Positions 49,201-62,805 of a DNA stretch of 64,000 nucleotides are shown here, one piece after another; position 1 is the first letter of the stretch; each line of letters starts with the position of its first letter. The stretch spans positions 1 to 64,000 of the forward strand of contig JAPYMA010000632.1 of NCBI GenBank assembly GCA_035041965.1, read 5' to 3'. This DNA is from Anisakis pegreffii. Its lineage: Eukaryota > Nematoda > Chromadorea > Rhabditida > Anisakidae. The notes under the pieces were generated by a model. The model worked only from the letters and a program-made list of their open reading frames with translations, searched no databases and was not told the origin of the DNA. The position numbers and the translations under genes are program-made.

Positions 49201-52200
49201 TATATATTAGGCAATAATCAGGAACTATTCAAAATTCACATTATTTTTACATTAATTTGTTGGTGAATTTTGAAAGATATTGGTATTTTGATTAGTGCTC
49301 ACGTTCAGGCATAGATTTATTACATAACTTGTTGGATTTATTAATTATCGAGATAGCAACAACGTAATCTGCACTCAAAATTGATTCATTCACTCAAACA
49401 ACCATCACTGATAGTCATTGTTTTAAGAGTTGACGCAAAATAGAATATTTTTGGCGAATGAACGTTTTGATTGAATCAAAGTTTGGAAATATTTTTCATA
49501 GTATTCAAAGCGAGTGCACGATGCCTGCCTGATTCGATGATACAAGTAAATTAACAATAATTGACTTACTGGAAATTTACAAGTTTTGTATTCTAACGAT
49601 AAGCGGCTGGCTGCATTAATATAACAAAAATACAATAAGTTAGGAGAAAATTTATTGAATAAGTTTGTATAATACTTGGTGAGTTTATGTTGTACAACGA
49701 GTGACCGACAACACTTCGAGATGTGCTGAAATAATATTTTAACGAAATGAATGAATGATTTCCATCCTACAGAAAATGGGCACTCATATATTTGAACTTA
49801 AAATTGCCTCTGATTCATAGCCATAAAGTGATATTATTATAATGTGTCACACAAACAAAATGAATAAATTATTTCAGTTGTCTTCACTGCTGATCAGCAG
49901 ATTCATCCTGAATTGCAATGCAATTAAATCGTTGAAGTTGACGACAACTTTCTTACGGTACCCCAAAATTTATTAACTGAATTGTGTCAGCCAGTGATCG
50001 CCCTGTGGAGGAATGTTGAAGAATAAATAGAATGTTTAATTGATGCTGAAATGAAATCATAATTGCAAAAATGAAACGGTTTCACAGCAAAATGCATCAA
50101 ATAATTGTTGTTCTGTTGTAAATGATACAAATTTTCACTGCATAACATCCATCCATTAACTGATGAATGCTGTCATTCCTTTGTGCCATTCATTCCAAAT
50201 GGTACACGTTAACTCATATTCAAATTCTCAGAATTCAGATGAAATCCAATCATTTTAATCAAGATTCCGTTGTTTTTTAAGATCTTATGAATTCATTCCG
50301 CAAAATATCGCGAAAAGATTTATCCGTCCACGTGTTCGATGCGGCAGCCATGAATATAAGTGATCACAAATTCAAATTCAATTATAATATAGGTCCTGAT
50401 TCGATGTTCAACGCTAAAACTTTCCTATCGTCTTACCATATAAGTCTATTCATCTGGTGTAAACTGCTGATAACTTTGTTAGTACCTAACAAGGTAAATT
50501 GCTCAGTAAACTGGTACGGTACTAACAGCATCTACTAAACATGGTGATGCCGTCCAAATCATGGATTACTCGCTTAAAGATGATCATTTGCTAGAACATC
50601 CACCTTCAACATGGATGGCACATACGCGACTGCCTTTCAAGGGTTCAAACGGGCAGTGATAGTCTCTGCACACTTGTAATCATTAGACATCTTCTAATTA
50701 GAGAACAACTCTTCAGAATATTCACAAACAGTGTCAGATTATTTGTGTATAGCTACTGGAAACATAAAAAAGATATTCACAAAATCGATGTCAGAATGAA
50801 TCTTCAGTGAATGTTATTCGCCAAACTTGCATCAGAAATATATTCGCGAGCGATTTTTGTTCACATCCTGGCATTTACAGGACCAGTTATTGAATTCAAC
50901 AACAACACTGTACTTAGCAATGCTACTAAAAACGCAACTTTCAATGGCTCTATAACTCTATTTCGTTTTCCACAACTCGTTAACAGGGAGTGGTTGGTGA
51001 ATTTGAAGAAGAAAACTCATTCTAACAGACTCAGAATCAAATAGAAATTGTGGAAACGGTCAACGATCGGGATGGCGACACTCAGAATAAACAAAAATCG
51101 ATTACATAACCTAGAAGTGATTCATTGGCAAATGATGACGACGAGATAGTATAGATGTTTATGAAGGGATGAAGAGAGGTGTTTGTGTTGAATATGAGGA
51201 TATTGACCCAACTTTTTGATGACCCATTATTGACAGAGGATTGGTTCCATCAAATGCACCTCCTCAAAACCAATTCCACTGCATCGAACTAACTCTTTAA
51301 TATGGTGTACATCCAATATGAGACTAGCATTTGATTGTGTCGATGTTAATGCGAATTCGTTAATAACCACATACCAAAATCCAAATCGAAAAGAGACGAT
51401 GCAAAAGAAAGAGCATAAACGATGCACTGATTATCACAATAAAACTTACTCTGAAACTTGAACCAGTGATAATACGCCACTGAATGTTCTTCCCCAAACA
51501 TTTTACGCAGCAAAAACCATGTTCAGCACGAAAATAGCCGTTTTCAAATTGTTCAACCGGAATGATTCTAATGGATTCCAAAAGTTTGAATCTAATGTTT
51601 TAATTTGCAGTGATTTGGTTCACATGATTTAGAATTTTATAAATGAATAAATCGATAAGGAACATTGGAGTTTGGAGTAAATAAATGATGAAATAAGTGA
51701 ATGAATGAATGAAGTATTATGTAATGTGCATTATAATCGCTTGCATTATCCGTTTCGAAAGAAATGTCACCTCAACTAAGAAATGAAATGCCGTTTTCAC
51801 GTAAAGAAAACTTGTTTTGCAGTAAGATGATGATGCAACACCCTCAATAAAGGACATTCAGCCGCCATAGGTTCATTTCGAATGAACAAATACGATCAAA
51901 ACTGCAACAGTGACATGTCTGGTTGTGAGATGATATAGACTGCTTGCTCAGAATTATCAAATTCATCCAGTTGATAATTTTGAGCAATTATCGAAGTTCG
52001 CTTCTTAACGATGCATCGTGATATCATAAGTTCGTTGCGCATCACGTTAATCGTCACAAGACAATGCACACTTCTTAACGATGCAAATTTCGTCTCGTAT
52101 CAATTGTCAAATGATGAATCGGACAAAATCCAGTCGGATAATACCTTTCAAAAAAACACTTTCAGTTTTCTGCGTCTAATCGAAGTCTTGGTGCTCTGTT

Positions 52201-53430
52201 GGTCGATTGGCCACTAATTGCGTTATTTTTTCGCAAACGACTGAGCAACAAACCGCTCACCGATGTATGACACCTTACCCACGAATTCCTGTCTGGCAAC
52301 AACGAAAATAGTGGAACAAGATTTTCGAATGAATTACACCAAACATATCAAATCTTCTTCTTTCTTAAAATAGTTATCAAATTTCCTTGAGACCAATGCA
52401 AGTAAACAATTACCCTCTCGTTCGATTCAACCCTTCTTATGCTTTGCCCCTAACTGCCGCAAATTCCAATCGTTCAGTTTTCGCTGATTGGTGATGCAGT
52501 TCACTCGATGCTGTGCCAAACAAAGATTACCTCCTCAAAAAGCGAATAATCAGTCACCTTCAACTTCTTTTCCCATCATCTCATCGAACTATCCATAAGT
52601 ATCGCTAGTTTATATCCAGTTTTCCTAGCTACTTCATTCAGCAATAACACTTATGACCGACCGCCCCATCAGTTCAACTGAATCCTTACATATCAAATGC
52701 CATCAACAACCAATAAAAACTCGATAAATACTTTATTAACCGAAATATTCAAGTGATGAACAACAAAATTATGTGCGGATGGAGAAAGAAACTGAACCGA
52801 CCGAAATGAACCCAACCAAACATTAGAAATAAACAAACAAACACAACACAATAAAACAAAGATTAGATACAACCCAAAAACAGCAACTGATAAACAACGT
52901 CATTTAGAGATAAAACAACCAATTCGAGATTAACCCATAGAAAAGACATGCATCCATTCCAACACAATACCTAGAACTCCTCCTCCATATAACCTCTCCT
53001 ACGATCACCATAAAAAGAACAACTTCAAAACGAAACATTGTATTCTCGTCAATTGTTTGCTAACATCTCCACATCGAACAGTCAGTATATCGAATCAACG
53101 CTTATTTAAACGGCACCAAACGGCAAATGAAGAATCATTTCGGGTATACAGAACGCGAACGCATTCATTCTATCGCGTAAAGTCAAAGTATTTTGTACGA
53201 AACGAAAAGCCGTCGACTGTCACCAATCGACAACTGCTTCACTCACGCTCATTCACTCCTCAATCGAAGAAACTCAAACAGACAAGAACTGAACTAAAAA
53301 GATTAAGAACAAATAAATAAATAAATAAGATCACCACCACACACATCTACCAAACAAATATCGACCGTTCACCACCTCAATGGATAGGGCCATGAAAAAT
53401 GTTCGCTCGATTCAATCGCTGATTCGTCGC
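46218..53430. other. Gene-poor 7.2-kb interval
   Basis: I see no exon-like ORF, RNA gene or long inverted repeat. The longest ORFs (50287-50538 +, 53057-53320 +, 46969-47202 -) lack motifs and splice partners. The part next to 53430 should contain the eIF3a 3' UTR. Confidence 0.4.
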
Positions 53431-56400
53431 TCACTTTCGACGCCAGTTTTTATCTTCATCAGCCGATTTATGCTGCTGCTGTTGTTGTTGCTGCGGCTGT
53501 GGATAATGTGCTTCACGTCTTGGTGGACCACGGCCTATAAGATATCCTAGTAAATATGTATAATCATTCCACTGAATCACCTTCTTACTACATTGAACAA
53601 AGCTCACACCCTACGATTACCTATCTATGACAAAATTTTTGAGTAAATTTTCGTCTGAATATACTAAAATAATGACTGACCATTTAATAACAAAACCAGC
53701 ATTCATTTGAAATGCAACTGCTGATAATACGATCCATATTGAAGATTCACATCCAAACAAAAAGCTTACAACACATCAACCAAACACTCAAGCGAAAGAC
53801 GCCAACCTGTACCGTGTGAAGGAATGCCAGAACCATCGGCAGCTCGTGGCGCAACTGTTGTCCATTTGCCGTCAGTATCGTCCGAAGGTGGTGCTGCCTG
53901 TTGTGCAGTTGGTGGTGCGGTACGCCCGGCTGCGCCATCTCCAGAACGTATCTGGGCTTGAGCTGCTGCCGCTTCCATCTGTCGTCTTGGACGCCACGGT
54001 TGACTGGACGGAGCAGTGGCTGCAAAACAAAAACGGTATATGCATTCATATACCTGTATTGGCCAGACTCTCATTAAACTGAAGTTTGTAACCGAAGTTG
54101 CAGATGGCCACAATGCTCGCGCAATCTTTTCGTTCCAACTGTCTTAACCTTAATTTTATCCACTCCACTGGCTAGGCGAACAACCCATACGCATCGATAT
54201 AATCAGTGTGATATTGAATAGCACCTTGATGACCACAAGCACGAGAGCATCACACGTGTATGGATGGAAAATAGAACCGACTTACGCTGTGCAGCAGCAG
54301 AAACCTGCTGCGCCTCTCCGCCATCGCCAGTCGTACGCGTAACGACTTGTCCACGTCTCCAGCTACCCGTATCGGCTGGTGACGGTGCACTTGGTCTGCT
54401 TGTCATCTCATGCGTTGCTGGCGCACCCAAAGGCTCTCCGCGACGTTCTCCCATTCCAGGACGAGCCTTAAAAACGCATACGAACATTATTATGCTTCAA
54501 GCCTTTCGTAAACACCTGCATCTCACCGCAAAGCAATCCACCAATAATTCAACGAACCACACCAAAAGGTCCAACTAACAAGATTGTTCCACGTTTAGAA
54601 CGAAACGACCAAATGTGATAACGGAAAAGATGATAATCACACGAGATGATGAAACGATCAAGTTGCGCTCATAATATTCGATGGCTCACCATTCCTTGTG
54701 GCGGTTCTCTGTGCGTAACGACCTGTCCACGTCTCCAATGAGCCACCTTATCAGCTTCGCTCATCGGTTGTGGTGGCGGTGCCTCTCTTGGCTCACGTTC
54801 GAAGTGTCTTTGTGGCACATTCTCTCTTTCAATGTGTGCTGCGGGTGGTGGACCCGCGCTGCCCACACTGACCACCTGACCGCGCTTCCACACACCCATA
54901 TCTGCCTCTGAGGGCGGCTGAAACCGATCGATGTTGAATGCGATCAACTACGTAAAATACTGATTGAGAGGAGATATTCACTGATATACACCTAGTGTTA
55001 ACAATAACAATAAGAGACAACAACAACTTCAAACAAATACCGGAGGCATTGCTCGTTCACGTTGTCTTTCACCCTCCATCATACGCTCAGCCATCGGAGG
55101 CCTTGGCGCCATCGCAGGAGGCTGACGAGGTGCCGTCGGTTGCGCTCCACGTCTCCAATCGCTGTCCGTATCCGCAACACTCTCCACTTGTTCCCTTCTC
55201 GGCTGTCGACCCGCTTCACGTATTGCGCGTCTTTCCTTCTCCATCTCTTCTCTACGTGCCTGTTCGGCCACTTCTTTGGCACGTGCAAGTTGACGTTCAC
55301 GTTCCTGAATCGTTAATCATTTAAGTTGTTATAGATGTGTGAATCCTTACATCACAAAACAGCTACTGTAAACTGAAAATGTTGAAAATAAATTCAATGT
55401 ATTTCCAGTTGTGCATGGATAAAATTGACAGTCAGAATCGTCAATGAATGAATACCACCACAATGAGCTAATAATGAACACACAAACAGATAACGTACCG
55501 CTTGCCATTCCTTTCTTCTCGCTTCTTTCCGCATTTCATGTCGTGCCGCGAGACGCTTCTTCCTCTCCTCGCTTAATTTCTCCTCCCAACTGGCCACCTT
55601 CTTCGCGAAATCTTCCTTATGTGCTTCTTTCACCCGGTCAAGGAATGCATTCGCATCGGGCCGTACCAACTGCATGCGCTCGTAAGTGGCCACTGCACGT
55701 TCGTGTTCAAAACTGAAGCAGTTATTTCATTTCTTAACACCATCAATTTTCGTTGCAAGATTATTTTCAGTGTCCACTTTCATCGATCTATTTCAGTGAC
55801 GGATTGACATGCACTCAGAACATGTCAACGTCAGTGTCAATGAATCATACTGCTAGCAATTGATGCATATGTAGTCGTTATTATGACCCTTTCACAGTGG
55901 AAATCTATCTGCAAAAGTGTCCAGTAGAACGACGTCAATAATTTTCCCTGCACTTACAACACACACCACTTGGAACTCGTGGCACGTGCTGTCAAATTGC
56001 AGGAGTACGCAACCCAAAGACAACCGTTAATCTAATAACAACAATCCTTACATGGCATTCTCAATTCTCTTCTTCTCGTACTCTTCGTGCAGCTGAGGTG
56101 CGGTTCGTCTGTACTCATCCGTGATCGCTTTCCTCGCCTTCATCTCCTCCAGATGGAACGCACGCACCAAATGATCGAATTTCTTCTCCTGTTGTTGAAG
56201 TCTTGCTTGCTGCTCGCGGCGTTGCTCATCCATACGATCGCGTTGCTCGCGTAACACTAAAAAAAAATACTGCTCACATTTCACCACTCACATCAATACA
56301 CTTCAGTGGATCGGTCGGTCACCAACTCGATTTTATAACCACATTTTTGATTGATTGATAATGCGAATTCAAATTCTCAATTCAGTAGCATTTATGTGTT

Positions 56401-59400
56401 CTGTTCAGTTCATTCACCTGAATCTGGATCCATATTTTGGAAAGCTTCTTCGCCATGATCTTTCACAATCGCTTGATATATTGGTGTCGCTTGAATCTTT
56501 TTCATTTTCTCGGCACGAACTTTCCTCTCGATTTCTTCCTGTAAGCAAACATCATAATCGACAATACAAATAAAGCGAATCATCACGCAAAGTGATGCCG
56601 ATTTCGTAATGGTGATGATTATTCAAAATTATCATATATGATACGAATAAATAATAAAAATTCCAATTACCTGCTCAGCGAGTTTACGCATCTTCTCTTT
56701 CTCGATATTCTCCAATTCGAGTCGTCGCATTTCCTCAGCCCTCTTCAGCTCTTCCCTACGATTCGCTTCGGCCTGTGCCTGCTGTGTCTTCTCAAGCTTC
56801 AGCCGTTCGCTCGTCTCCTTGTAGCTTTCAATTTTCTTGCGTCGCAGCAATATGCGTTCATAATCAGCGTTCTTGTGATACGCATAGATTTCTGTATGCC
56901 GTTTCAACTGAAAAATCACTTCTGAGCTATTACTTTATCCAATTTGCGATGAAATTATCTGCATCACGGCTATATTTCATGGCGATGCGCTATGAGAATG
57001 ACTGAGATGCAGGTTATCTTCACTGATGATTATACAGCAATCATTAATATCACTTCATCTGAACACCACACTGCCTGACATCACCAACACTTCAGAAGAA
57101 TGGGCAAAGCACCACTTACATGGTCAAGAGCGGCCTTCTTACGTTGCTCTGCATCCAAAACATTCACCACATCTCTGAGGCCGTTGTACATCAATTCCAG
57201 ATGACTACGAATGCCTTCCATCCCAGTCTGAAAGAGCGAGTATAATACATGAAATCTTCAACAACTGCTAACCAAATCTATATACAAATCAATTTCATAA
57301 CTTATGAAAAGAATCTAATAAAAATGTGCATTCGTTTCGTCTGCGAAGTAAGGGAGGCACGGCATGCATCAAGACTCAGTAGCGAAGTGTGCAAATGTTT
57401 GCAGTCACAAACAACTCATTCTGCATAAGCCAGCTACAAACCTGATTCGAATCGCCGTTGAACGTATTTGACAATTCGTTATCAAGCGCGCCCTCCAACG
57501 TTGCATCCACATCACCGAAATGAATACACCGTTCACGATGACTGATCTGTGCCTATAAGTAGCTGACTGACATGTTGAATAATCGATTGCTCAAAACATT
57601 CGTGCGTACACTCGCGCTATGAGAACTGCTTTCATGACCAAGCAGACGACCATCTACAAGAGGAACAAACAGTTCCTATCGAAACGACCAATCAATATCT
57701 TGATTTCCCTCATCTCGGCACACAACCAAACACAAATAACAGTCACCAACCCTCCAAAGTTATCACACCTTCTATTATTCAAAAAACATTTCAGAGCGTA
57801 TCACATATGATCTGTCAACTTCTATTATACACTACTTCTTTCATTGACGGTGAACGCTCTTCTAACAAGCCAAGCATACAGTCTGTATTCGATGAAATCA
57901 TGAACAAAACATTCCATAAACAAGTAAATAAGTGTGCTGATGAATCAAAGGGTCAATTCGTCGAACGAATGATTGAACGAATCAACCAAACCCATTCATC
58001 AAATAAATCTTATTTAGCACCCTTTAACGGCGTTCCATTTCACTGTGAGAGATGTGGAACGGGACGAATGGTGCATTCAACTGTGAACACATCAATACGT
58101 GATCATAAAAACGAATCATGTACATTCACCTTTAAATGCAATTTAACAGTCAACTCGAAATGTTGTTTGTTCACTTACCTCACAACTTTTAAAATTATAC
58201 ATTTTATTAGTCATTTAATTGATAGCATTCCCCAAAAATCATTCACTTGATGAAAAAGGATGAACAATCTAACAAAAGCAAATAAAAGAACACATACCTT
58301 AACGTATCGATGTTTTGCAATATCTACCAGAAAACGTTCCAATTCGATGTCGCTATAGAATGGTAACACTTTGAGAAGTCTTTCCATCGATAACGTGTCA
58401 TATATCAGTGATAGTTGTTTGATAATTTTGGTGGCTGTCACGCCTTTTAGCGCATCCACATACTGTTCATAGTCCGGCTTATTCAACGCCTTTATTTTAT
58501 TCAGTTCACAATCAACACTCTTCGCAAGACGCAGTGGTGTGAACTTGCATTCAAGCTGGCTGCAATATTCGTTAAAAAACTGTAATGCTATAAATATATC
58601 CAGTCATCAGTTTTGCTCAATAAGCCAGCTGATGTGACTGTGTAATCGATCGGTGAGGCATCGATCGCTACAATATACAAACAGTCATCATCCGTTCAAC
58701 TAACATCTCAAATTACAACTTTTTCAGTTGCTGGAACGATTAAAATAACAAAAACCGATCGATCACTCACATGTACACGTTCCTGGCACTCTCAACAGCA
58801 ATTTCAGGTATATTCAACCGTCCAATTTCCTTCAAGATTCCCGCACGAGACGGTGCGATCGGCAAACGTAACAGATTCGATAAGAGTCTGAAAAAATGAA
58901 GCGCTACATTTAAACTTCGCGAACAATTTTGCTCACTCAAACAACAGCAATAAACAAAACATCTTCCAGGCAGTGAAACGAAAGAAATTATTCGAAAATT
59001 TCAAACGTATGAAGTGCTAACTTCCAATGCCCAAAGGACTGCTACTTTCATGAATGCTGTGCTCGCATGTGATGATTGCAAAATGCGAACGCAACAACGT
59101 TTCGAAAATTGCTCGCAATCAGTTTCATAAAAGAAGTGTGCGTAAATTTGCTGACGAAATCTATTCGATATAATCTATTCGAACAGAAGTTTTATACAAA
59201 TTACAAATAATATTGCATGCAAGCATATCACTACGAATTGTTCAGAGTCGTAATGAATTAAAAACATGCGTTCGCAGTCTTCAACATAACAACCATCATT
59301 AAATCAGCTGAAAAATCTACGAAAACTTCACAGACTAAACACACTGAACCATGTACCTAATGTTCGCGATGTGCTGCTCCTCGATGTCCAAATGTCGAGT

Positions 59401-62306
59401 CAAGTCCGATGGCTTATCAGCCCCATCCGGAATTGATAACGTGGCCAGCAAGACACGAGTGGCCTGATCAGTGGCCTCTTCGGAGCTGAACGTTTTCTTC
59501 ATATCTTTATAGATGATGAACTTTTGCAGAAGAGCGGCTGCGTGGAACAGACGATTACCAGCCTTCCAGAACACTAACGCCAACTAAAAAAACGTTGTAC
59601 TTGCATAATTGAACAAATCCATCGACAGCATCAACAATGTGAATCAATGCAGCTAGTACGTTTGCAACGAACGAATCATATCTTTAGAATTCATTTTAAA
59701 TGAAAACACTTGTTGCTCTCAAGATGAGAAAATATTTTTGAGTGTGTGATCACGTGTTAACGGCAATCATCGCATTCAGATGGAAGAGCCATTTCGGTTG
59801 TGATCACTACGATATTGCATGTATAAAGGATCATTCCAATTCGTACAACCATGGAACGAAACGAGAACATGCTGTCGAAACTGAGCCCTTTTTGAATACC
59901 TCTTGAACTGAGATATTCTCTCTCTCTTTAACTCATTAATGAAATCAAATTTTTGTCAAAGATTTTGGACCGATGCGGAATCGAACTCACGCCCTCTAAA
60001 CAGATCGCATCCTCAAAGCCCAGCGTCACACCAGTACACTATCCACTCTTTGCTCGATCTGTCTTATTTGATTTAAGTACTATCTCTCATTATATGGTAG
60101 CTTTTAGCGCTAGTCTCGACAAATGCGTCATTTGAATACGTCATTAATGACTCACAACAAACAATCACGATAAATAAATCGAACCTTATCAAAATAGTTC
60201 ACATAACTAGCCGGTTTCACCATTCGTTTATCTTTATCCTTGCTTAACTGCATCATTCCATGAACATCTTCCGCACTGCGGTATGCCTCTTGCCATAATT
60301 CCATTTGAATGGCAGTATTCAGTTGAATGAGTCGAGTGTCCTGCATCAGTGTTAACGACTCGGCGCTTGTCAACTTTACTCTGAAACCAGAAATAGATTA
60401 TTCTCGTTGAAATAGATTATTCTGCACAGCACAAAAGGATCATAACGGCAGATTATTATTCCAAATTAGGTATCAGTCTGCATGTACGATTACATGTTAA
60501 CGAGAAGCATCTTAATTGGATGTAACCATTTCGGTTGCAATCGTAAATTGATATTGCATGTATAAAGGATCAATTCCAAGTGGATCATCAATGAAATGAA
60601 ACGAGAACATGCGTGCACTACTTACTTACTCACAAACACAGCAGCACGACTCAGTAAACACTTCAATGTAACATTAATATCCATTAACCGTTCAAAAAAA
60701 AACTCGGCTTCTTCGAAAAAGAAAACACATCCTTCAAAGTTAAATCAAACACAAAATCCAGAAATGAGATCCACTAACACATGAGCAAGATGTTGCTGCT
60801 TCTGGATTTGACTTAGATGCATCCGAAGGTGATCACATAGCTTGCGGAATTCCGTACGTCGTTGATATTTGGCACAGAATTCGAACGATTGACGTGCAAT
60901 ACTATGGTAGAGTTGCTCAACCTAACAACGGATTCCATGAACGAATAAATAAAGGTTGTATGCAAAAAAATCACATCAATATCGATACCGATGAAACACG
61001 AGCACTCACCGACATTATAGAGTTTGCATTGTCTTTTCTACAAATAAAAAAAGATGTTCTGTAAAAATTTGTGTAATGCACATACCACCGCATTGTTACG
61101 CAAAAGGTCAAGACAGTTGCGGTAGGAATCCCAAAGAAAACGTAGCCATGGACTGAGCACCGTTCGATCCATACGGTCTTGTGCCGCAGCACCAGACACT
61201 GCCGACAGAAGTAAGCTGCAAAACAACACCCATTGAATGAATGCTTCAACACCCTTTTTACAGTGCAATCACTCAAGGGCAAAACCGTTTAATGCAACAC
61301 CTTATATCGTATCCTTTAAGTGTATATACACTTCACATTCTGGATAATCTTCGAAAAATAGAAACGATGCACTCACTTCTCTGGTGCATCCGCTTGATCC
61401 AGATCATCAATTTCCTCAACCTTCTCAATCGATGTTTTCTGTGCTTCTTCAGTTTTTTCTTTTGCCAAATCAAGAAACCTAAGGATAACGGTTTCCAAAG
61501 ATTTCACCGCAATCTGCAAAAACTTTATTTTAGTGCTCTTTCATCGAAGTGCTTGATCCATCATCGCTTGTTAAAATTCTACACGAAATAAGTGACCATC
61601 GTGTTTAATGGATCAAGTGGATAATAGTTGATCAGAGAGAGTGTGCTTTGGCTTTCTACATTCTGATCGACTGTTCCTGCGAAGAAGAGTTTGCTGAGCA
61701 GTACATGACTGCACAGAATCGATCAGAACCAAACAGTACATGTGAATTTAACTCGATCGACTATATCCGTTGGTATAAAACGGCAATATCCATTCAACTG
61801 ATAATTCGGAGAATTGAAACGATCCGCTGAGAACAGATCCATGCACTAGCGGATGAATGTACCTGTTGTGTTAGTGTCTTGTATTGGAAAAGTGCATCTT
61901 TGGCCATATGCGGACGTCGTAATGAAACGCACAATTCGACATGCTTGAGCATGATCAGTTCGTGGGTTTTTGTCCATTGCTTATGACGTTTCGACTAAAA
62001 TTTTCTTATTATTTCTAGTTTATAGCAATCAATGACTTCTTTCTCCTCAGAAGTCTCATGTAAACATAACTGGAATCCTGCAATTAATTTTTTCATTCCT
62101 CTCGAAACCAGCCTATCTCTATAGTCATGACAAAGGCTGCTTCAAACTACTGATTATCAATGTCGATGAGCTGTGGTATTGACTGCAAAAATCACCTTAA
62201 TCGTATCATGGAGTGTTTCGAGAGCATCCAGTTCTTTACCAACCGAAATCAGTTCCTGGGCTCTTTTCAGAGCTGTTTCTGGTTTTTGAAAGAAATTCGG
62301 TGGCAT
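53431..62306 (-). CDS. EIF3A: Translation initiation factor eIF3 subunit A
   Basis: This is the scaffold subunit of eIF3, which binds the 40S ribosome (egl-45 in C. elegans). Exons: 62196-62306, 61863-61994, 61377-61513, 61089-61215, 60779-60921, 60185-60380, 59357-59583, 58779-58887, 58298-58579, 57442-57552, 57120-57227, 56671-56907, 56418-56538, 56052-56256, 55499-55712, 55041-55304, 54690-54917, 54286-54466, 53813-54019, 53431-53534. All are in phase, giving 1147 residues (human 1382). The N-terminus [19 protein letters not shown] matches the family start. Conserved blocks are [24 protein letters not shown] and VLLATLSIP, then the PCI region (to about residue 490). A long charged coiled-coil spectrin-like region follows (residues about 560-910). 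The tail has Trp-Arg-Arg-Gly motifs and DGKWTTV, as in the family. The donor of exon 58779-58887 (GTGTAC) was chosen for phase; a GTGAGT five bases on would shift the frame. Confidence 0.97.
57807..58250 (+). CDS. Possible nested gene in an eIF3a intron, antisense to it
   Basis: An ORF of 147 codons from ATG 57807, in the 745-base intron 57553-58297. ACATTTCAG ends 12 bases before the ATG, suitable for spliced-leader addition. The protein begins [12 protein letters not shown], has several N-x-S/T sites (for example NKT, NQT, NKS, NTS, NES) and a Cys pair CERC plus later cysteines, as in a small secreted protein. It is not recognised. An internal GTAAATAAG near 57924 could be a donor, so the real product may differ. 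It could also be a chance ORF, though it is long for such AT-rich DNA. Confidence 0.35.
   Translation: MICQLLLYTTSFIDGERSSNKPSIQSVFDEIMNKTFHKQVNKCADESKGQFVERMIERINQTHSSNKSYLAPFNGVPFHCERCGTGRMVHSTVNTSIRDHKNESCTFTFKCNLTVNSKCCLFTYLTTFKIIHFISHLIDSIPQKSFT
59753..59872. repeat. Intronic repeat, copy 1
   Basis: About 120 bases similar in the same orientation to 60492-60611. Shared words include CCATTTCGGTTG, GATATTGCATGTATAAAGGA and AAACGAGAACATGC. It lies in the eIF3a intron 59584-60184. Confidence 0.75.
59965..60050 (-). other. tRNA-like sequence, probably a degenerate tRNA or SINE
   Basis: On the minus strand, GTGGATAGTGTACTGG resembles a tRNA A box and GAGTTCGATTCC is a good B box about 50 bases later. 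The acceptor and T stems do not pair well, so it is unlikely to be a working tRNA. Confidence 0.35.
60492..60611. repeat. Intronic repeat, copy 2
   Basis: Direct-orientation relative of 59753-59872, in the next upstream eIF3a intron (60381-60778). The copies differ by substitutions and small indels, so the duplication is not recent, or both are members of a dispersed family. Confidence 0.75.
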
Positions 62307-62805
62307 ATTTTTGGAGGTGTTCGATTCAGCTTAACTTCAACAAGAAAGCTCTTCGCCACTCTGAAAGAAGCAATTAGTCAATGGCTAATTGGTTGCAAAA
62401 ATAATCAAACGAAATGAACCTGGCGTGGGATATAAGACATGTTTTGTTAAAAATACATGCAAACGATTGAATGAAATTACTTCCTCACTAATAATGAAAG
62501 CAAACATCCAAGAGCCTGGGTGGGCCTCACACGGAAACAGTAAATTCACACGCAAATAACCAATCTTAGCACACAACAACACAGCGAATGAACGGTAATT
62601 TTCAGAGAGTAGGCGAAGACCAAAAAAATTGCGAATAAATATGCAACTTTATGGATTCATGAATTTCAGAAAGCTGAACAATTGGAGAGGTCGAAATTGG
62701 TTGCATATTCCTCATTTATTAGTATACGTTATATAATGTCGAACTGCAAATTTCTTCGCGATGACAAAAATAATTTCTATTGTGTAAGCACGCTGAGAAA
62801 AACCA

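Noticed and set aside
53057..53320. Basic plus-strand ORF of 87 codons
   Set aside because: It lies in the presumed 3' flank of eIF3a with no motif, splice site or acceptor to support it.
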